A stretch of DNA of 64,000 nt. Source: Rhizodiscina lignyota. Its lineage: Eukaryota > Ascomycota > Dothideomycetes > Aulographales > Rhizodiscinaceae. Below the pieces are notes generated by a model. The model was not told where the DNA came from. It worked only from the letters and a program-made list of their open reading frames with translations, and did not search any database. The position numbers and the translations under genes were made by a program. Positions within the stretch are counted from its first letter, which is position 1; each line of letters begins with the position of its first letter. The DNA is taken from contig ML978128.1 in NCBI GenBank assembly GCA_010015805.1, positions 620,001 through 684,000 of the forward strand, given 5' to 3'. This document shows positions 50,201 to 62,652 of the stretch, in pieces.

Positions 50201-53200
50201 CTATCCTTGCTTCTTGAGCCCGTCATCGACCGCTTTTGGTGCAGCAGGCACCTCAATCCTCTCTATTTTCCACTCCATGCCGACATAACCATCACTGAGA
50301 ATAGTGGTGTTCACGTGCCGTGCATCCACGCCCTCTGGCAACCTGACCGCAACCTTGGTATTCAACCGTGACGCTGAAGCCTGCCTCCTGCCGTCATCCT
50401 TCATAGGCCAATTCACCCTCTTCATCGCAAGTACAGAGCCTGATACCGCATCCTCAACGACTAGAAAGAATCCTTCGGTTTGCGGCTTTGGATACTTCGG
50501 CGCGTACATCCGGAACTGTCTCTCAGTAACCGGATTGAGTCTCGATATCGCCACCGACAACCCCAACGCCGTCACATCTACAGCTTCAACCTTCAAATTC
50601 GGCAGCGCATTGAGAGCCTTAAAGAAGCGAGGCTGCACGGAAGCCGGGACCCCAAGCTGCCTAACCATCTGCTCTTGTGCCTTCCGACTCATTGCAACAG
50701 CCTCAACCAGCGTCTTCACCGCTCCCTTACCCTCCCTATCCGCCTCAGGCTTAATACCGGGGAAAATAGACAAAGCTTGATCCTCCGGCCACCTCGCGCT
50801 CTTAACGCACTGCAGCAGCCTGATCATCATCTTACAACTACTACCCAAATCCAACTCGGTCAACACATCGATGGACGCTTGAATAATGCGCACCGCCTGG
50901 TCCAACACGCTCGTCTGGTCGCCCACATAATCGCTAATCGGCAAATCGATTCTAGAGAAGTGCGCCTGCAGCAGCAAGAACGCCTTGACGTGCGGATCCC
51001 ACATCGGCAGGCCGAACCCCTCTGCCTTGAGGGGTAGATTCGCGCTGAGCTCGGCGTTGATAAGGTCCTCGTTGTGGCGCACAGGCAACTCGTCGTACTC
51101 TGTCGCGCAGGACATCCAGCTGAGCGCGTCTTCGAAGGTCGCGTCGCGTTTGGCATGCTTGATGAGGTGGCGGATTGTCTTGTGGGAGAGATAGTAGTAG
51201 CTCATTATCTTGCCGAGTGGCGTGGAGTCAATATCGCCGTTCGAGTGGATGGCTGCGCAGCCGGAGTCTGCGAGCTCGGTGAGAGACTTTTCGACGAGCG
51301 AGACCATATAGTCGTTTGCTAGGCGCTGCGCTTCTATTGTGTTGTGCTCCTCGGCAGAGATCTCGAGGCCGTAGTATGAGGGGTTCTTGTGGAGGCGGCG
51401 GAAGAAGAACGTCCAGGTGAGGTAGTCCAGCGCATCTTGTTTGGTGTTGATAGTCTCGGCTGATATCTCAGCGCCCAAATGGTTATCGAGGACTTTGTGA
51501 AGAGAGGATTCAACTGGAAAGCCGGTATGCAAGAAGTGCTTGTAGAATGCCTTCTTCGAATCCTGCGTGAAGATCCTCGCTATACCAGAGGTGTCAAACT
51601 GCGGACGACCTGCACGACCAAGCATTTGCAGAACATCTGTAAGGTCCATGTCCTTGTAGCCTTCAGTTTTGGCGTCGAAGAACTGCGTTCCTTTGACGAC
51701 AACGAGATGGGCAGGAAGATTCACACCCCATGCAAGAGTGCTGGTGGCCACAAGGATCTGGATCTTGTTATTTGCAAAAAGCTCCTCAGCAAGGAGCCTA
51801 TCGCTCTCAACTAGACCTGCATGATGCAGACCAATGCCGAAGGTCAAGGCTTCGCGCAGGGCTTCATCCTTGACTCTTGACAGATTGAGCGCCAGGTCTT
51901 CTTCAGACATGCCCAAGAATCGGCGTGGGTTGTCTTCCATGCCGCAGAAGTTGATGAGATCTCTGGCTGTCAGTCGAGTCTGCCGCCTAGATGCCACAAA
52001 TACAATGACCGGTTTCGATGGCGAGTGCGTCTTGATTGCCAGGAATGTCGGTCGGTTCATCGACTGCATCAGCGGACAAAAGCCCCGAACCTCTGGGAAG
52101 CCGTCGATGTAAATTTCAAGTGGGACTGGTCGAACAGAGTGTCTAAAGTTGAACAAGCCTTCTTTCACTCCTAGCCAGTTCCCCAGATCCGTGGCGTTGG
52201 CGCAGGCAGTAGACATGCCTACAAGGCGAACCGAGCCTTTCTTCTGAGACGCAATGTAATTCATCCTCGAAACGATAATCTCAAGAACCGGTCCTCTATC
52301 ACCTCCCAGAAGATGGATCTCATCAATGATCACAAGGCTGACCTGGCTGACATAGCTCCTCGTCTGCCAGCTACGACTAATACCGTCCCACTTCTCTGGC
52401 GTCGTAACAATGATATCTGCATTGCGAATCGAGCGCGTATCAGGAGTGTTATCACCAGTCAATTCCACGAGCTTCAGACCCATGGGCTTTGTGAGCCGCT
52501 TGCTCCAATCTTGCACACGCTCTCGAACGAGCGCTTTCATGGGTGCAATGTAGACGACTTTCGATCCAGGGTTCTCGCGGAATGCCCACCACATTGCAAG
52601 TTCGGCGGCTACCGTCTTTCCAGACCCAGTTGGTGATCCTAGAAGAACATTCGCAGAGGTGTGGTACATGCAGTGGAACAACTGCGTCTGCATAGGATTG
52701 AAGTACTGAAAGCGCTGACCATAGACCTCTTCCAGGATAGGGTTCTTCAGAGCAGATATTGGTAGAGGCTGGAGATTGAGAAGATCTGTGTATACGCTTT
52801 CGGTGTCAGGACGAATCAGATGTTGGAAAGATACAGGGTGAACGGTCTCCGCTCCCAGCCAACGATCGGATACTGCGCGAACGTAGATCTGAGACGGCAG
52901 TGGATCAGAGAGAGGAATCGTAAAATTGAGCTCATGATCATCGTACAGCTTCTTCCGATTCAGAAGGAAGAATTCATGATGATAGATTTCGGAGGTCTCA
53001 GAGTTTTCGACCCAGATCCAGTACGACTCAGACGTTCCATGGTGGCGTTCATTCCAGCGGAAATCAGGCGTGATCCACAGTCTGATCCTCAAGACATCCC
53101 GATTCAGCGGAGCAATTTCTGCATCAATGCTCAAAGTCGGGAAATTGTCCAGTAGTTTCGCAATCGTTGTGCCCATCTTATGATTGTGAACGAGTGAGCC

Positions 53201-56140
53201 AATCTCCGCAGGTTCCATATCTCGAAGCGATTCGATAGACATCACAGACGCATGGTCTGGACTATCCAGATTCCTGAGCACCGGGTTAGGTAGTTCGAAT
53301 TGGTGGAATGGATGCTGGTAAGGCCAGATCTGCCGCTCGATCGACTTGCACATTGTCAGTAGAATGAGGCATTGATGGCCCCATCGACGATTCAGCGCGA
53401 TCATGAAGAGCGCTCGACATATCCTGGCGGCATTTTGCGCCACGTACGCCGTATCAGAGACCAGCGTGTAGTCTTCAAGGCGTGCCTTCGAAATATACGA
53501 CTGCAAGAGGATGTTCGTCTTCGCATGTGGTGTGCCAACTCCGCCTTCAATAGTCGCCGGCACGATATTTTCATCATTCTTTAAATTGCTCAGCTCTTTC
53601 TCCTCACTGTCCCGAGACTGGATCTGATCGAACTCTCCGCTCATGCTAATCATCCTCAGCACATCTGCCTCCGTAGCCCGCTCTCTCATCATGCTGTTGA
53701 AGATCTCGATACTGCTCTGCAGGACATAGTACTGGCTCGCAATGCGACCAACATCCTTCGCTCGAAGCTCCTCTGTGGTTTCGTTGAAGATGATCATTTG
53801 GCTCTGCTGCAACACTCTTGCTGCATCGATCACTAGCTTTCGTCTCCGCTGTACCAGCTGAGGGTCATCGCGGATTTCGGCCCAATCAATACCATATGTC
53901 AAGGGATTCCGCTGCATGCGGACGAAGAGATAGGAGTAGCCCAGCCAGGTCACAGCCTCTGCGACAGAAGTGACTGTTCCAAGGGAGATCTCGGCATTAA
54001 GATTATCAACCAAATGCTTCGAAAATGTCGATTCAATCGGTTGTTGTTGCGTAACCGCCGTCAAGTAGTGCTGCAGCTTATCGTGAGTGGTGCAAATAAA
54101 GCCGGTACCAGTATCTTGGAACTGCGGTCTTCCGGCACGACCAAAAATCTGCAGCACGTCCAAGATACCCACATCCACGAACTTCCCGGCTTCTGCACTA
54201 TACAGCTGCGTGCCCTTGATGATGACAGCCGCTGCAGGCAAGTTCACACCCCAGGCCAGAGTCGCCGTGCAGCAAAGCACCTTCAGTACACCCTCAGCGA
54301 AGAGCCGCTCTATGAGATTTCGATCTGAACGAGGCATTCCGGCGTGATGCGTGCCCATGCCCTTTGAAAGGAGCTCTCTCAGCTCTCTACCCTTGGAGCT
54401 TTTCATGTCTCTGACAGCAGCATCGAAGCCCGGGTGGCCAGCGGGCTCAAATAGATCGGTGCACATAGACTCCATCGCTTTCTCGTATAGTGTGCGTGCT
54501 GTCTTCAAGGTATCTTTTCTGGAGTGCACGAATACCATGACTTGATGACCCAATCGAAGCATATCCGTAACTTTTTCAAAAGCAACTTGTTCGAGGTTCT
54601 CCCTTGATTGCTTCGAGCCTGGCTTTCCCCCTTTGACGCCGATGAAATGTTGTTCCAGGGGGACAGGCCTGAACGATGCGTCGAAGTAGAACAAACCAGC
54701 CATGCGATTGACTTTCAGGAAGTCGGAAACATCCACGAAGTTGGGAAGCGTTGCAGAGAGACCCACGATCCGGATCAGAGACTGTGTGCTCTCAACTTGC
54801 CGTTCCGTGCGTGCCACCAGAGACTCCAAGACTGAACCGCGCTCATCGTGCAGCATGTGAACCTCATCGATTATCAGTAGTCTGACTTTCTGGACAAGTT
54901 CTGTGTCTCCGGTGCTCTTTCGTGTCACGACATCCCATTTCTCGGGCGTTGTAACAATGATTTGCGTGCGGACGATTTCCGCTTTTGTCAAATGCATATC
55001 TCCCGTCAACTCGCGGACCTGGATACCAAGCCATGCCAGTCTCTTCCCAAGCTTCTCTGTAACTTCTGCCGCCAAAGCCTTCATCGGTGCTACATAGACG
55101 ATCTTGAAATCCTCCGTCTGCACCGCAAAGTCTGTGGCGTCGGAGTTTTCCATCGGATCAGGCGTCACGTATTTTGCGATCGTATTCAATATCGTCAACA
55201 TCGCAGCATCCGTCTTTCCAGCACCAGTCGGAGCACAGATGAGCATATTTTCGCTCGTCTTGTACGCAACAGGATAGACCAAGCTCTGCATGCGGTTGAG
55301 CGCCTTGTAGCCCTTGAATGTACGTCTGCACAGCCCGTCCAGATCCTTAATCTCCACGAGTTTCTGATGTCTGCCGAGCGTACCAACTCGGGAAGCCGGA
55401 ATAGTATATTCCTCATACTTCTCATGCTCCTCGCGCTTGCTGCCTTGAGGAAGCAGATAGCGACGACCGTGAGCAGACAGAGTGTTTCCGGCATCATGCG
55501 TACGATACACATGCGGATATTGCGGGCCTGTTCTGTCAATGCTTGAAGTAAGAGTGGTGTGCTTGTGCTCATAGTCCTGCTTTTGAAGCGCGGCTTCTCT
55601 CTGCTCTCGTGTCTGAAGGCGCCCAAGAACCCCATTGTTGGCTTGAGAAGTTGGTTGCTTCTTGTCTTGTATGATGCTTTGGCGATGCGCAATCAGGTCG
55701 GTGACAAAGTCCAGCTCATCGAAGCCCACGATGTCGGCGAGCATCATTTGCAGTTCCTCATCACCACTGTCAGAAGCCAGGATTGCGATGATCTGCTCCT
55801 CCAGCGCAGTCGAGTCTCCCCAGGAACCCCGGAGAGCGATATCATCGCATCTCTGCTTCAGCCAAACCCTGTCGTAACTTGGTGTGTGAGAGACACCGTC
55901 TGCGCCTACAGCTCCCGGGTCCTGCTCTTCCTCTTCATCCGATTCTTCATCACTGATTAGATCCCACAAATTATCCGAGCCCAGCGAATCTGAGAAGTCC
56001 TCTTCCGAGATATTGAGATCAGCTCCATACGGTTCCGTCAAACCATTCGCCTTGTCGAGCTTCAGCTCAGCAATAGCTGCCTTCATCTCAGCCAGCTGAG
56101 CCAGCCATTGTGACTGTGCGTCCTCGAGGACAGGCGACAT
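50201..56140 (-). CDS. SLH1: Slh1/ASCC3-type dual-cassette Ski2-like RNA helicase
   Basis: A single intronless frame of 1979 residues, close to yeast Slh1. There are two tandem Ski2-like helicase cassettes, each followed by a Sec63 unit. Cassette 1 has APTGAGKTD (~305), DEVH (~423), SATLPN and GRAGRP. Cassette 2 has GSPTGSGKT (~1166), DEIH (~1273), a SAT variant (STACAN) and GRAGRP. The N-terminus is acidic (ISDEESDEEEEQD). Slh1 is the motor of the ribosome-quality-control trigger complex, which splits stalled collided ribosomes. The paralogous Brr2 is longer and has a spliceosomal N-terminal region not seen here. Both Walker motifs look intact in cassette 1; in cassette 2 the SAT motif deviates, as is common for the second cassette in this family. 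Confidence 0.92.
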   Translation of the reverse strand: MSPVLEDAQSQWLAQLAEMKAAIAELKLDKANGLTEPYGADLNISEEDFSDSLGSDNLWDLISDEESDEEEEQDPGAVGADGVSHTPSYDRVWLKQRCDDIALRGSWGDSTALEEQIIAILASDSGDEELQMMLADIVGFDELDFVTDLIAHRQSIIQDKKQPTSQANNGVLGRLQTREQREAALQKQDYEHKHTTLTSSIDRTGPQYPHVYRTHDAGNTLSAHGRRYLLPQGSKREEHEKYEEYTIPASRVGTLGRHQKLVEIKDLDGLCRRTFKGYKALNRMQSLVYPVAYKTSENMLICAPTGAGKTDAAMLTILNTIAKYVTPDPMENSDATDFAVQTEDFKIVYVAPMKALAAEVTEKLGKRLAWLGIQVRELTGDMHLTKAEIVRTQIIVTTPEKWDVVTRKSTGDTELVQKVRLLIIDEVHMLHDERGSVLESLVARTERQVESTQSLIRIVGLSATLPNFVDVSDFLKVNRMAGLFYFDASFRPVPLEQHFIGVKGGKPGSKQSRENLEQVAFEKVTDMLRLGHQVMVFVHSRKDTLKTARTLYEKAMESMCTDLFEPAGHPGFDAAVRDMKSSKGRELRELLSKGMGTHHAGMPRSDRNLIERLFAEGVLKVLCCTATLAWGVNLPAAAVIIKGTQLYSAEAGKFVDVGILDVLQIFGRAGRPQFQDTGTGFICTTHDKLQHYLTAVTQQQPIESTFSKHLVDNLNAEISLGTVTSVAEAVTWLGYSYLFVRMQRNPLTYGIDWAEIRDDPQLVQRRRKLVIDAARVLQQSQMIIFNETTEELRAKDVGRIASQYYVLQSSIEIFNSMMRERATEADVLRMISMSGEFDQIQSRDSEEKELSNLKNDENIVPATIEGGVGTPHAKTNILLQSYISKARLEDYTLVSDTAYVAQNAARICRALFMIALNRRWGHQCLILLTMCKSIERQIWPYQHPFHQFELPNPVLRNLDSPDHASVMSIESLRDMEPAEIGSLVHNHKMGTTIAKLLDNFPTLSIDAEIAPLNRDVLRIRLWITPDFRWNERHHGTSESYWIWVENSETSEIYHHEFFLLNRKKLYDDHELNFTIPLSDPLPSQIYVRAVSDRWLGAETVHPVSFQHLIRPDTESVYTDLLNLQPLPISALKNPILEEVYGQRFQYFNPMQTQLFHCMYHTSANVLLGSPTGSGKTVAAELAMWWAFRENPGSKVVYIAPMKALVRERVQDWSKRLTKPMGLKLVELTGDNTPDTRSIRNADIIVTTPEKWDGISRSWQTRSYVSQVSLVIIDEIHLLGGDRGPVLEIIVSRMNYIASQKKGSVRLVGMSTACANATDLGNWLGVKEGLFNFRHSVRPVPLEIYIDGFPEVRGFCPLMQSMNRPTFLAIKTHSPSKPVIVFVASRRQTRLTARDLINFCGMEDNPRRFLGMSEEDLALNLSRVKDEALREALTFGIGLHHAGLVESDRLLAEELFANNKIQILVATSTLAWGVNLPAHLVVVKGTQFFDAKTEGYKDMDLTDVLQMLGRAGRPQFDTSGIARIFTQDSKKAFYKHFLHTGFPVESSLHKVLDNHLGAEISAETINTKQDALDYLTWTFFFRRLHKNPSYYGLEISAEEHNTIEAQRLANDYMVSLVEKSLTELADSGCAAIHSNGDIDSTPLGKIMSYYYLSHKTIRHLIKHAKRDATFEDALSWMSCATEYDELPVRHNEDLINAELSANLPLKAEGFGLPMWDPHVKAFLLLQAHFSRIDLPISDYVGDQTSVLDQAVRIIQASIDVLTELDLGSSCKMMIRLLQCVKSARWPEDQALSIFPGIKPEADREGKGAVKTLVEAVAMSRKAQEQMVRQLGVPASVQPRFFKALNALPNLKVEAVDVTALGLSVAISRLNPVTERQFRMYAPKYPKPQTEGFFLVVEDAVSGSVLAMKRVNWPMKDDGRRQASASRLNTKVAVRLPEGVDARHVNTTILSDGYVGMEWKIERIEVPAAPKAVDDGLKKQG

Positions 56141-56498
56141 TCTCGGAGTTACGTTGAGGATAATAAAAAATTCCCTCTTCTTCGAATATACTTTGAGATG
56201 GGGACAAACGGCTCTCTAAGCAGCTCTATAATAGCCCGCCACGCCAACACTCTTCTGTGTTATTTGCTGGGCACTTATGGTAGTGTAATCGATAGCGGCC
56301 GCCGCGGGAGATTTTCATATCGGCGTAGGGCTGAAACGAAACGCCACCAAACCACTTTAATTTTAGCGCGGCAGGGAGCGCAACGTACGCTCTCACGCGT
56401 CGAGTAGCACAAAAGGACAGCTTCACTTTTCCTCGCGATCCGCCTATCTACTCAACCTCACTCTCTTCTCACCTCCTTTCTCCTCCACAACCGCCAAG
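56141..56498. promoter_or_regulatory. Divergent promoter region (helicase and Got1)
   Basis: The 358-bp region between two divergent starts has a pyrimidine-rich stretch (CTCTCTTCTCACCTCCTTTC) directly before the Got1 start, typical of a fungal leader. No recognised regulator site was found. Confidence 0.5.
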
Positions 56499-57130
56499 AT
56501 GCCGTCAATGTGGTTATCAGACTCCCAAAGTGCGCCTCTCCCACCCCTTTCAATCGCAACCAAAACTAACAAGCGCACAGAAATCGGGGTAGCATTCTGC
56601 TCCGGGGTACGTTATGCGCCTGACCCATTCCGCCTCTCGCTGCGAACAGGAACTACACACGGCTAATGGAATCTTCATGACCAGGGAGGCTTCTTCCTCC
56701 TCGGCGGCGTAATGCTCTTCTTCGACCGCGCAATGTCCGTCTCCCCATCCATCCTCCCTTGCTATACATTCCAAGAATAGCATCTAATGCTGATTCATCT
56801 AGGCTCGCAATGGGCAACATACTCTTCCTCCTCGGCCTAACCCTCATAATCGGCGTGCAGAAGACAATTGCGTTCTTCGCGCGGCGCCAGAAGCTGCGCG
56901 GCACGGCCGCTTTCCTCGCCGGCATCCTCTTAATCCTCTTCCGCTGGCCCTTGGTCGGGTTCTGCGTCGAGCTGTACGGCATCTTCATCCTGTTTGGCGA
57001 CTTCTTCGGCACGATTGCGGGGTTTGCCGCGAATATCCCTTACGTGGGGAAGTATATTGCTGCGGCGTTTAATCGAGCAGGGGAGGTTGCGAGTGGTGGG
57101 GAGACGAGGAACAGTCAGTTGCCTGTGTGA
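56499..57130 (+). CDS. GOT1: Golgi transport protein Got1
   Basis: Four exons (56499-56529, 56581-56606, 56685-56734, 56803-57130), three of them tiny, give 144 residues, the usual Got1 size. Splicing builds MPSMWLSDSQKIGVAFCSGG, then GFFLLGGVMLFFDRAMLAMG, then NILFLLGLTLIIGVQKT. The family pattern of four transmembrane segments is present, including FRWPLVGFCVELYGIFILFG and FFGTIAGFAANIPYVGKYI. Got1 is an evolutionarily conserved ER/Golgi membrane protein that aids vesicle fusion and COPII traffic. The third donor (GTCCGT) is non-standard but is the only choice that keeps the conserved frame. Because its exons are short, most gene finders would miss the 5' part. Confidence 0.9.
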
Positions 57131-57495
57131 AGGGGAGCTGAATGCGGATGAGGCTGGAGGTAATTTCGCATGGCATTGCGCGGGCGTATGGGCGTTTTTG
57201 TTTGGAAGTATGGGCGGATGATATCCAGAGTTTGGGCCTATCAGATTTCAAGTGCAGCATGTAAGAAGTCCCAGCGGGATCTAGAAACTGTACGAATTCA
57301 ATCGAACTAACATGCAAAGACTTGCTATGGCTCTCAACGTGACACTCGTGCCAACTCCATCGCTAATGCTCCGGACGAGAAAAAAGAAAAGAGAAATATG
57401 CCTCCAATCTATGATATCGTACCCTCAAAACGCCATTCGTCCACGTCATCATACCTTCTGTACAAATGGCCGTTCGTAGACGAGACTTACTTTAT
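57131..57495. other. Gap between convergent genes
   Basis: This gap holds the 3' untranslated sequence of Got1 and of the minus-strand gene. No gene, repeat or RNA was recognised. Confidence 0.5.
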
Positions 57496-58458
57496 TTACA
57501 TTGGAATGTAGTGACTGAAATGTCCCGGAACTTTGGCCCGACACTTCTCACAATCCTCGCGATACCCCATGACAAACCTCGTCTTCTGCGTCGACAGCGC
57601 ACCACTCCTAGCTCTCCCCTTCCTCGGCGAGAATCCGTCACTCGACCGCGCATCGTCCACCTCCATGCTATCGCCCCCGTTCACGCTCAGCCGGGACATC
57701 TGATTTGCGGTTGCAATCGACGTCTCCATCGACCCATTCTGCGTGGGCGACGGCATTGGCACCTCCCTCGGCGACTGCAGCGACTCCCTGATCGGCGAAG
57801 GCATCGGATGGTCTCTATACCCTGATTTACGCGGCGGCGGCGCCATTGGACTCCGAACGATCTGGATCTGCGGCCGCACGTCAGCGAGGTCCATGTCGCT
57901 GACGTCGCTGCTTGATCGGGGGATGCTGGGGCTGCCGCCGGAGAAGAAGGTGCTGTGGATGGGCGTCGGCACGCGGCCTTCAGAAGTGAGGAGGCCGCGA
58001 TAGGGAGCGGGTGCGAGCTTTGCGGGGCGGTTGGTGGGTTGGATTGGTGTTGGCGGGGAGTGTGATTCCACGATGCTAACCATGTCGTCGTCCATGTCCA
58101 TGTCCACGTCAGAGGAGAACTCTGGTGGGGAGTTGGTGGAGACTGGCGAGCCATCTGTGGATTCGTCTGATATGCCGGGGTTCGAGGTGGGGCGGTACTC
58201 TTGCGAGTTGGGGAAGTGAGGGAATGTGTTACGCAGCGGGAGGCTGCTCAGGCGAGGCGTGCTTTCTGCGTTGTCGGATGTACGCCGTTTCTGGAGCACG
58301 TTCTGTGTTAGCAAAAAGTGTTTGGGAGAATTATCGATAATGACGAAATAGCTCACCTTCTCCGCAAAGAGCAGAGCCAAGTCGCCGTCATCGTCCTCTT
58401 CACGCGCCCTCTTGCGCGGTTGCAGTGCCATTCCAAGATAGCACGGTGCTGAAGCCAT
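57496..58458 (-). CDS. Hypothetical Ser/Pro-rich protein with conserved-looking ends
   Basis: Two exons (58458-58357, 58302-57496) are likely. The 54-bp intron has a GTGAGC donor, a GCTAAC branch point and an ACAG acceptor, and carries no stop, so an unspliced frame also exists. The spliced protein has 302 residues. The N-terminus RKRAREEDDDGDLALLFAEK continues into NVLQKRR. The middle is disordered and Ser/Pro-rich with many SP sites, suggesting proline-directed kinase targets. The C-terminus has a compact CEKCRAKVPGHFSHYIP block with a CxxC pair and His. I do not recognise the family. Translation may instead start at the second Met (58431). Confidence 0.65.
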   Translation of the reverse strand: MASAPCYLGMALQPRKRAREEDDDGDLALLFAEKVSYFVIIDNSPKHFLLTQNVLQKRRTSDNAESTPRLSSLPLRNTFPHFPNSQEYRPTSNPGISDESTDGSPVSTNSPPEFSSDVDMDMDDDMVSIVESHSPPTPIQPTNRPAKLAPAPYRGLLTSEGRVPTPIHSTFFSGGSPSIPRSSSDVSDMDLADVRPQIQIVRSPMAPPPRKSGYRDHPMPSPIRESLQSPREVPMPSPTQNGSMETSIATANQMSRLSVNGGDSMEVDDARSSDGFSPRKGRARSGALSTQKTRFVMGYREDCEKCRAKVPGHFSHYIPM

Positions 58459-60334
<1,876 letters not shown>

Positions 60335-60720
60335 GTTATGTCATAACGATGAGCAAAAGCATCAACGAATTTTCTGCTTTCTTGGTTTGCATTTAGAGGC
60401 GCTCTGGGTATCATAGAGCGGGAAGGAGCATGGGATGAGCGTAATACTGACGATTGCGAATTTTTGCTGTTGGGCTTCGCAACATGAAGTTTGGGTAATC
60501 ATGGCCGATGGAAAAAGTCTTGTCCTTACAAAAGAGCATCTCCGTTCAAGCATAGGAAAAAGCGAGAAAAAAGTATAGGCTCTGGATTCAGGAGACCTCT
60601 TTCGTCCGTCCAAACGAGACTCTTTCTAGCCAACATGTGCCTTCATTGCAAAACGCCTCCAAACGCCAGACTCATACCCATCAATCATTCCCATATTAAC
60701 CCATCCGCTCGCTGCCCAAC
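60335..60720. other. Gap between convergent genes
   Basis: This gap carries the 3' untranslated regions of DAHP synthase and Ykt6. No other feature was recognised. Confidence 0.5.
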
Positions 60721-61513
60721 TCACATGACAACACAGCACGAGTTCTGCTTCTTCGCCTGCGTATAAAACATCTTGCTCTGCGCGCTCAGCCCGTCGCTCT
60801 TCGCCACCAGACTGTCAATCTTCTCCCCGCGCTCCAGCACGCTCTCGATCGTCTTGTGCAGCACAATCTTCGTCTCGTCCAGCTCCTTCTGGATCTTCAT
60901 GATGCTGTCCGCCTGCGCCGGGTCCTGGTACTTCGTGATGTACTCCTTCAGCTGCGGGAAGGGCAGCTCGGCGTTGGAGGTGGCGAAGGCGCTGCGCGGG
61001 TACTTGGAGAGGAACTCGTCGACGACTTTGGAGAGGAGCTGGTGCGCGACCAGCGCGGGGTATTCGTGGTCGGAGATGATGATGCCGGCGATGCCTTCGC
61101 TGCGCGCGTAGGCGTGGAAGGTGTATGCTAGGTAGGTCTGTCAGTCTTGCGTGCTCGCCCAATATCTACGCTGTCTCTTGTATAGTGGAGGGCGAGGTGC
61201 GGACGTACATTGCTCTTCCACATCTTGCCGTTGTCCGGGCTTCGTGCGCTCTGCTACCGTCTTGGAGAATAACGTCATGAACTCGCCGACACTGAAGGCT
61301 CTGTGAGCAACGCCGCACAATCCTTAAGGCAGGTTGGAGGGGGAGGCTGACCTCGACCGTGTGAAGCGGCTATAACTCGTCAAGTCGCGCTCGCAGCATA
61401 GCTCGACCGCTGGCTTCTCTTCGTTCTTCAGGATCTGTAGCCGCAAAGGTCAGCTGTAGATAAAGCGAAGGCGGGTACGGAGGACTACATACGCCAATGT
61501 AGAGGAGCTTCAT
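60721..61513 (-). CDS. YKT6: R-SNARE Ykt6
   Basis: Four exons (61513-61493, 61434-61352, 61300-61209, 61127-60721) give 200 residues, the same length as yeast Ykt6. The N-terminal longin domain starts MKLLYIGILKNEEKP and contains GEFMTLFSKTVAERTKPGQR and YTFHAYARSEGIAGIIISD. The SNARE helix runs through ADSIMKIQKELDETKIVLHK and VLERGEKIDSLVAKS, with the central Arg of R-SNAREs. The protein ends NSCCVVM, a double-Cys CAAX-like motif for palmitoylation and prenylation in place of a transmembrane anchor. Ykt6 works in ER-Golgi, endosomal, vacuolar and autophagosome fusion. The gene is easy to miss because the first three exons are short and longer but meaningless frames exist in other phases. 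Confidence 0.95.
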
Positions 61514-62652
61514 GGCTGTGGCTGTACGCTGGAAAGGTTTCAAGGGTGGACGAAGGGAAATGTATAGGTGGAGGGTTATGGAGTCGATTTAGGCAGGCGT
61601 TGAAGAGTGTCTTGTGATGACTGATGTTGTCTGTTGTCTGAAACTCGCGTGGCGGTGTATCGTCGCGGGGTAGTTTTCAAGCGATCTGACGCCCAATGCG
61701 CCTCAAGAGGCCCGCAAGCTCGGTACGTCACGCACCTAATCGTGCACCCAGCGGTACCTACCGAGCCTCTGGTGTCACGAGAAGGTTGGCTGTGGCATTC
61801 GGGAGGTCGAACAGATATGGGATAGCTTCTATAAATAATAGAAAACCTACGAGACCTGCGAAGCTCCGTAAGGATTCTCACATCAATAATCCACTGAACG
61901 AAAAGCTGCTGGAGAATGTCGCTGGGACACTGGTGGCTAAGACGGCCTTCTATTCTATGAGAAGCGTGTAAGCTTTTCAGTCGTGTACTAGTCGTGAAGT
62001 ACACTTTTAAAAATATAGAAGTATCGCTCGATCTATGTGTCTAAGTAATAAGTTAAGCGCCTTTATATAATTAAATTGAAGTTTAACATCTATGCGTGAG
62101 TCGGGAGTCTAGTGAGTGTACTGAATCGAAGCAAAGCTCGATCTTTCCGTGTAAGCTTTCGTTCAAGCGCCAGTGTATAATTGAATTGAAGCTCGACCCT
62201 CGCGCGGAGACCAGGTGCTAAGAGAGTATCGTAAATTGAGGTGAAGCTTAAGCTATGCGTACATATTACAAATCGAGCGCTTACGTATAATCAAGTTAAA
62301 GCTCAACCTTTATGCGGAAAGCTAAGTGCTAAGGAGGAAATTGGATTAACTTGAAGTTCAATCTATGCGGACGAATTAAAGAAGTGCTCGATCTGAGCGT
62401 GCAAGCCATAAGTACATACTCTAAAGAGCATAGAATAAAGCCTTCAGAGATAGTCTCACTTACCTTGAAATGCAAGAGCTGATCGCCCTTGCGTGTCAAG
62501 TTTACCGACTAGCATTCAGGTAGAGTATACTTTGCACCACCTCTCTTCATTTTCAGTCTGTGCCAAACATCTTTGTGGGCTTTCATTTGGACAACAACAT
62601 CTTTCATTTCCAAGAATTGGTGAATCGGTCGTTACATATCCTGAATGCTCTT
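61514..62652. other. Intergenic region containing a degenerate 110-bp tandem repeat
   Basis: The left part should hold the Ykt6 promoter. From about 61980 to 62480 the composition turns AT-rich and the tandem repeat occupies the core. The right end lies downstream of the Utp17 stop. The short frames seen here have no domain. Confidence 0.55.
62026..62400. repeat. Degenerate 110-bp tandem repeat, three full copies and one partial
   Basis: Unit starts align at 62026 (GCTCGATCTATGTG), 62136 (GCTCGATCTTTCCGTG), 62246 (GCTTAAGCTATGCG) and 62356 (GTTCAATCTATGCG), a spacing of exactly 110 bp each time. A second anchor within the unit, AGCGCC/T followed by GTATAAT-like sequence and AAGCTCRACC-TATGCGG-like sequence, recurs at about 62055, 62166 and 62276. 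Many differences between copies are C/T or G/A changes. The fourth copy fades out near 62400, and a weak partial unit may precede the first. Confidence 0.8.

Noticed and set aside
56514-56522. TTATCAGAC as a further iron GATA-factor site
   Set aside because: It has one mismatch and lies across the first exon of Got1. It has no iron-related neighbour.
60773-61162. Long plus- and minus-strand frames of 91-115 codons (one Arg/His-rich)
   Set aside because: They are off-frame shadows of the large Ykt6 exon, whose true frame ends in the CCVVM motif.
62026-62400. The tandem repeat as a CRISPR-like array
   Set aside because: The organism is a fungus, and the units are diverged along their whole length without constant repeats and variable spacers.
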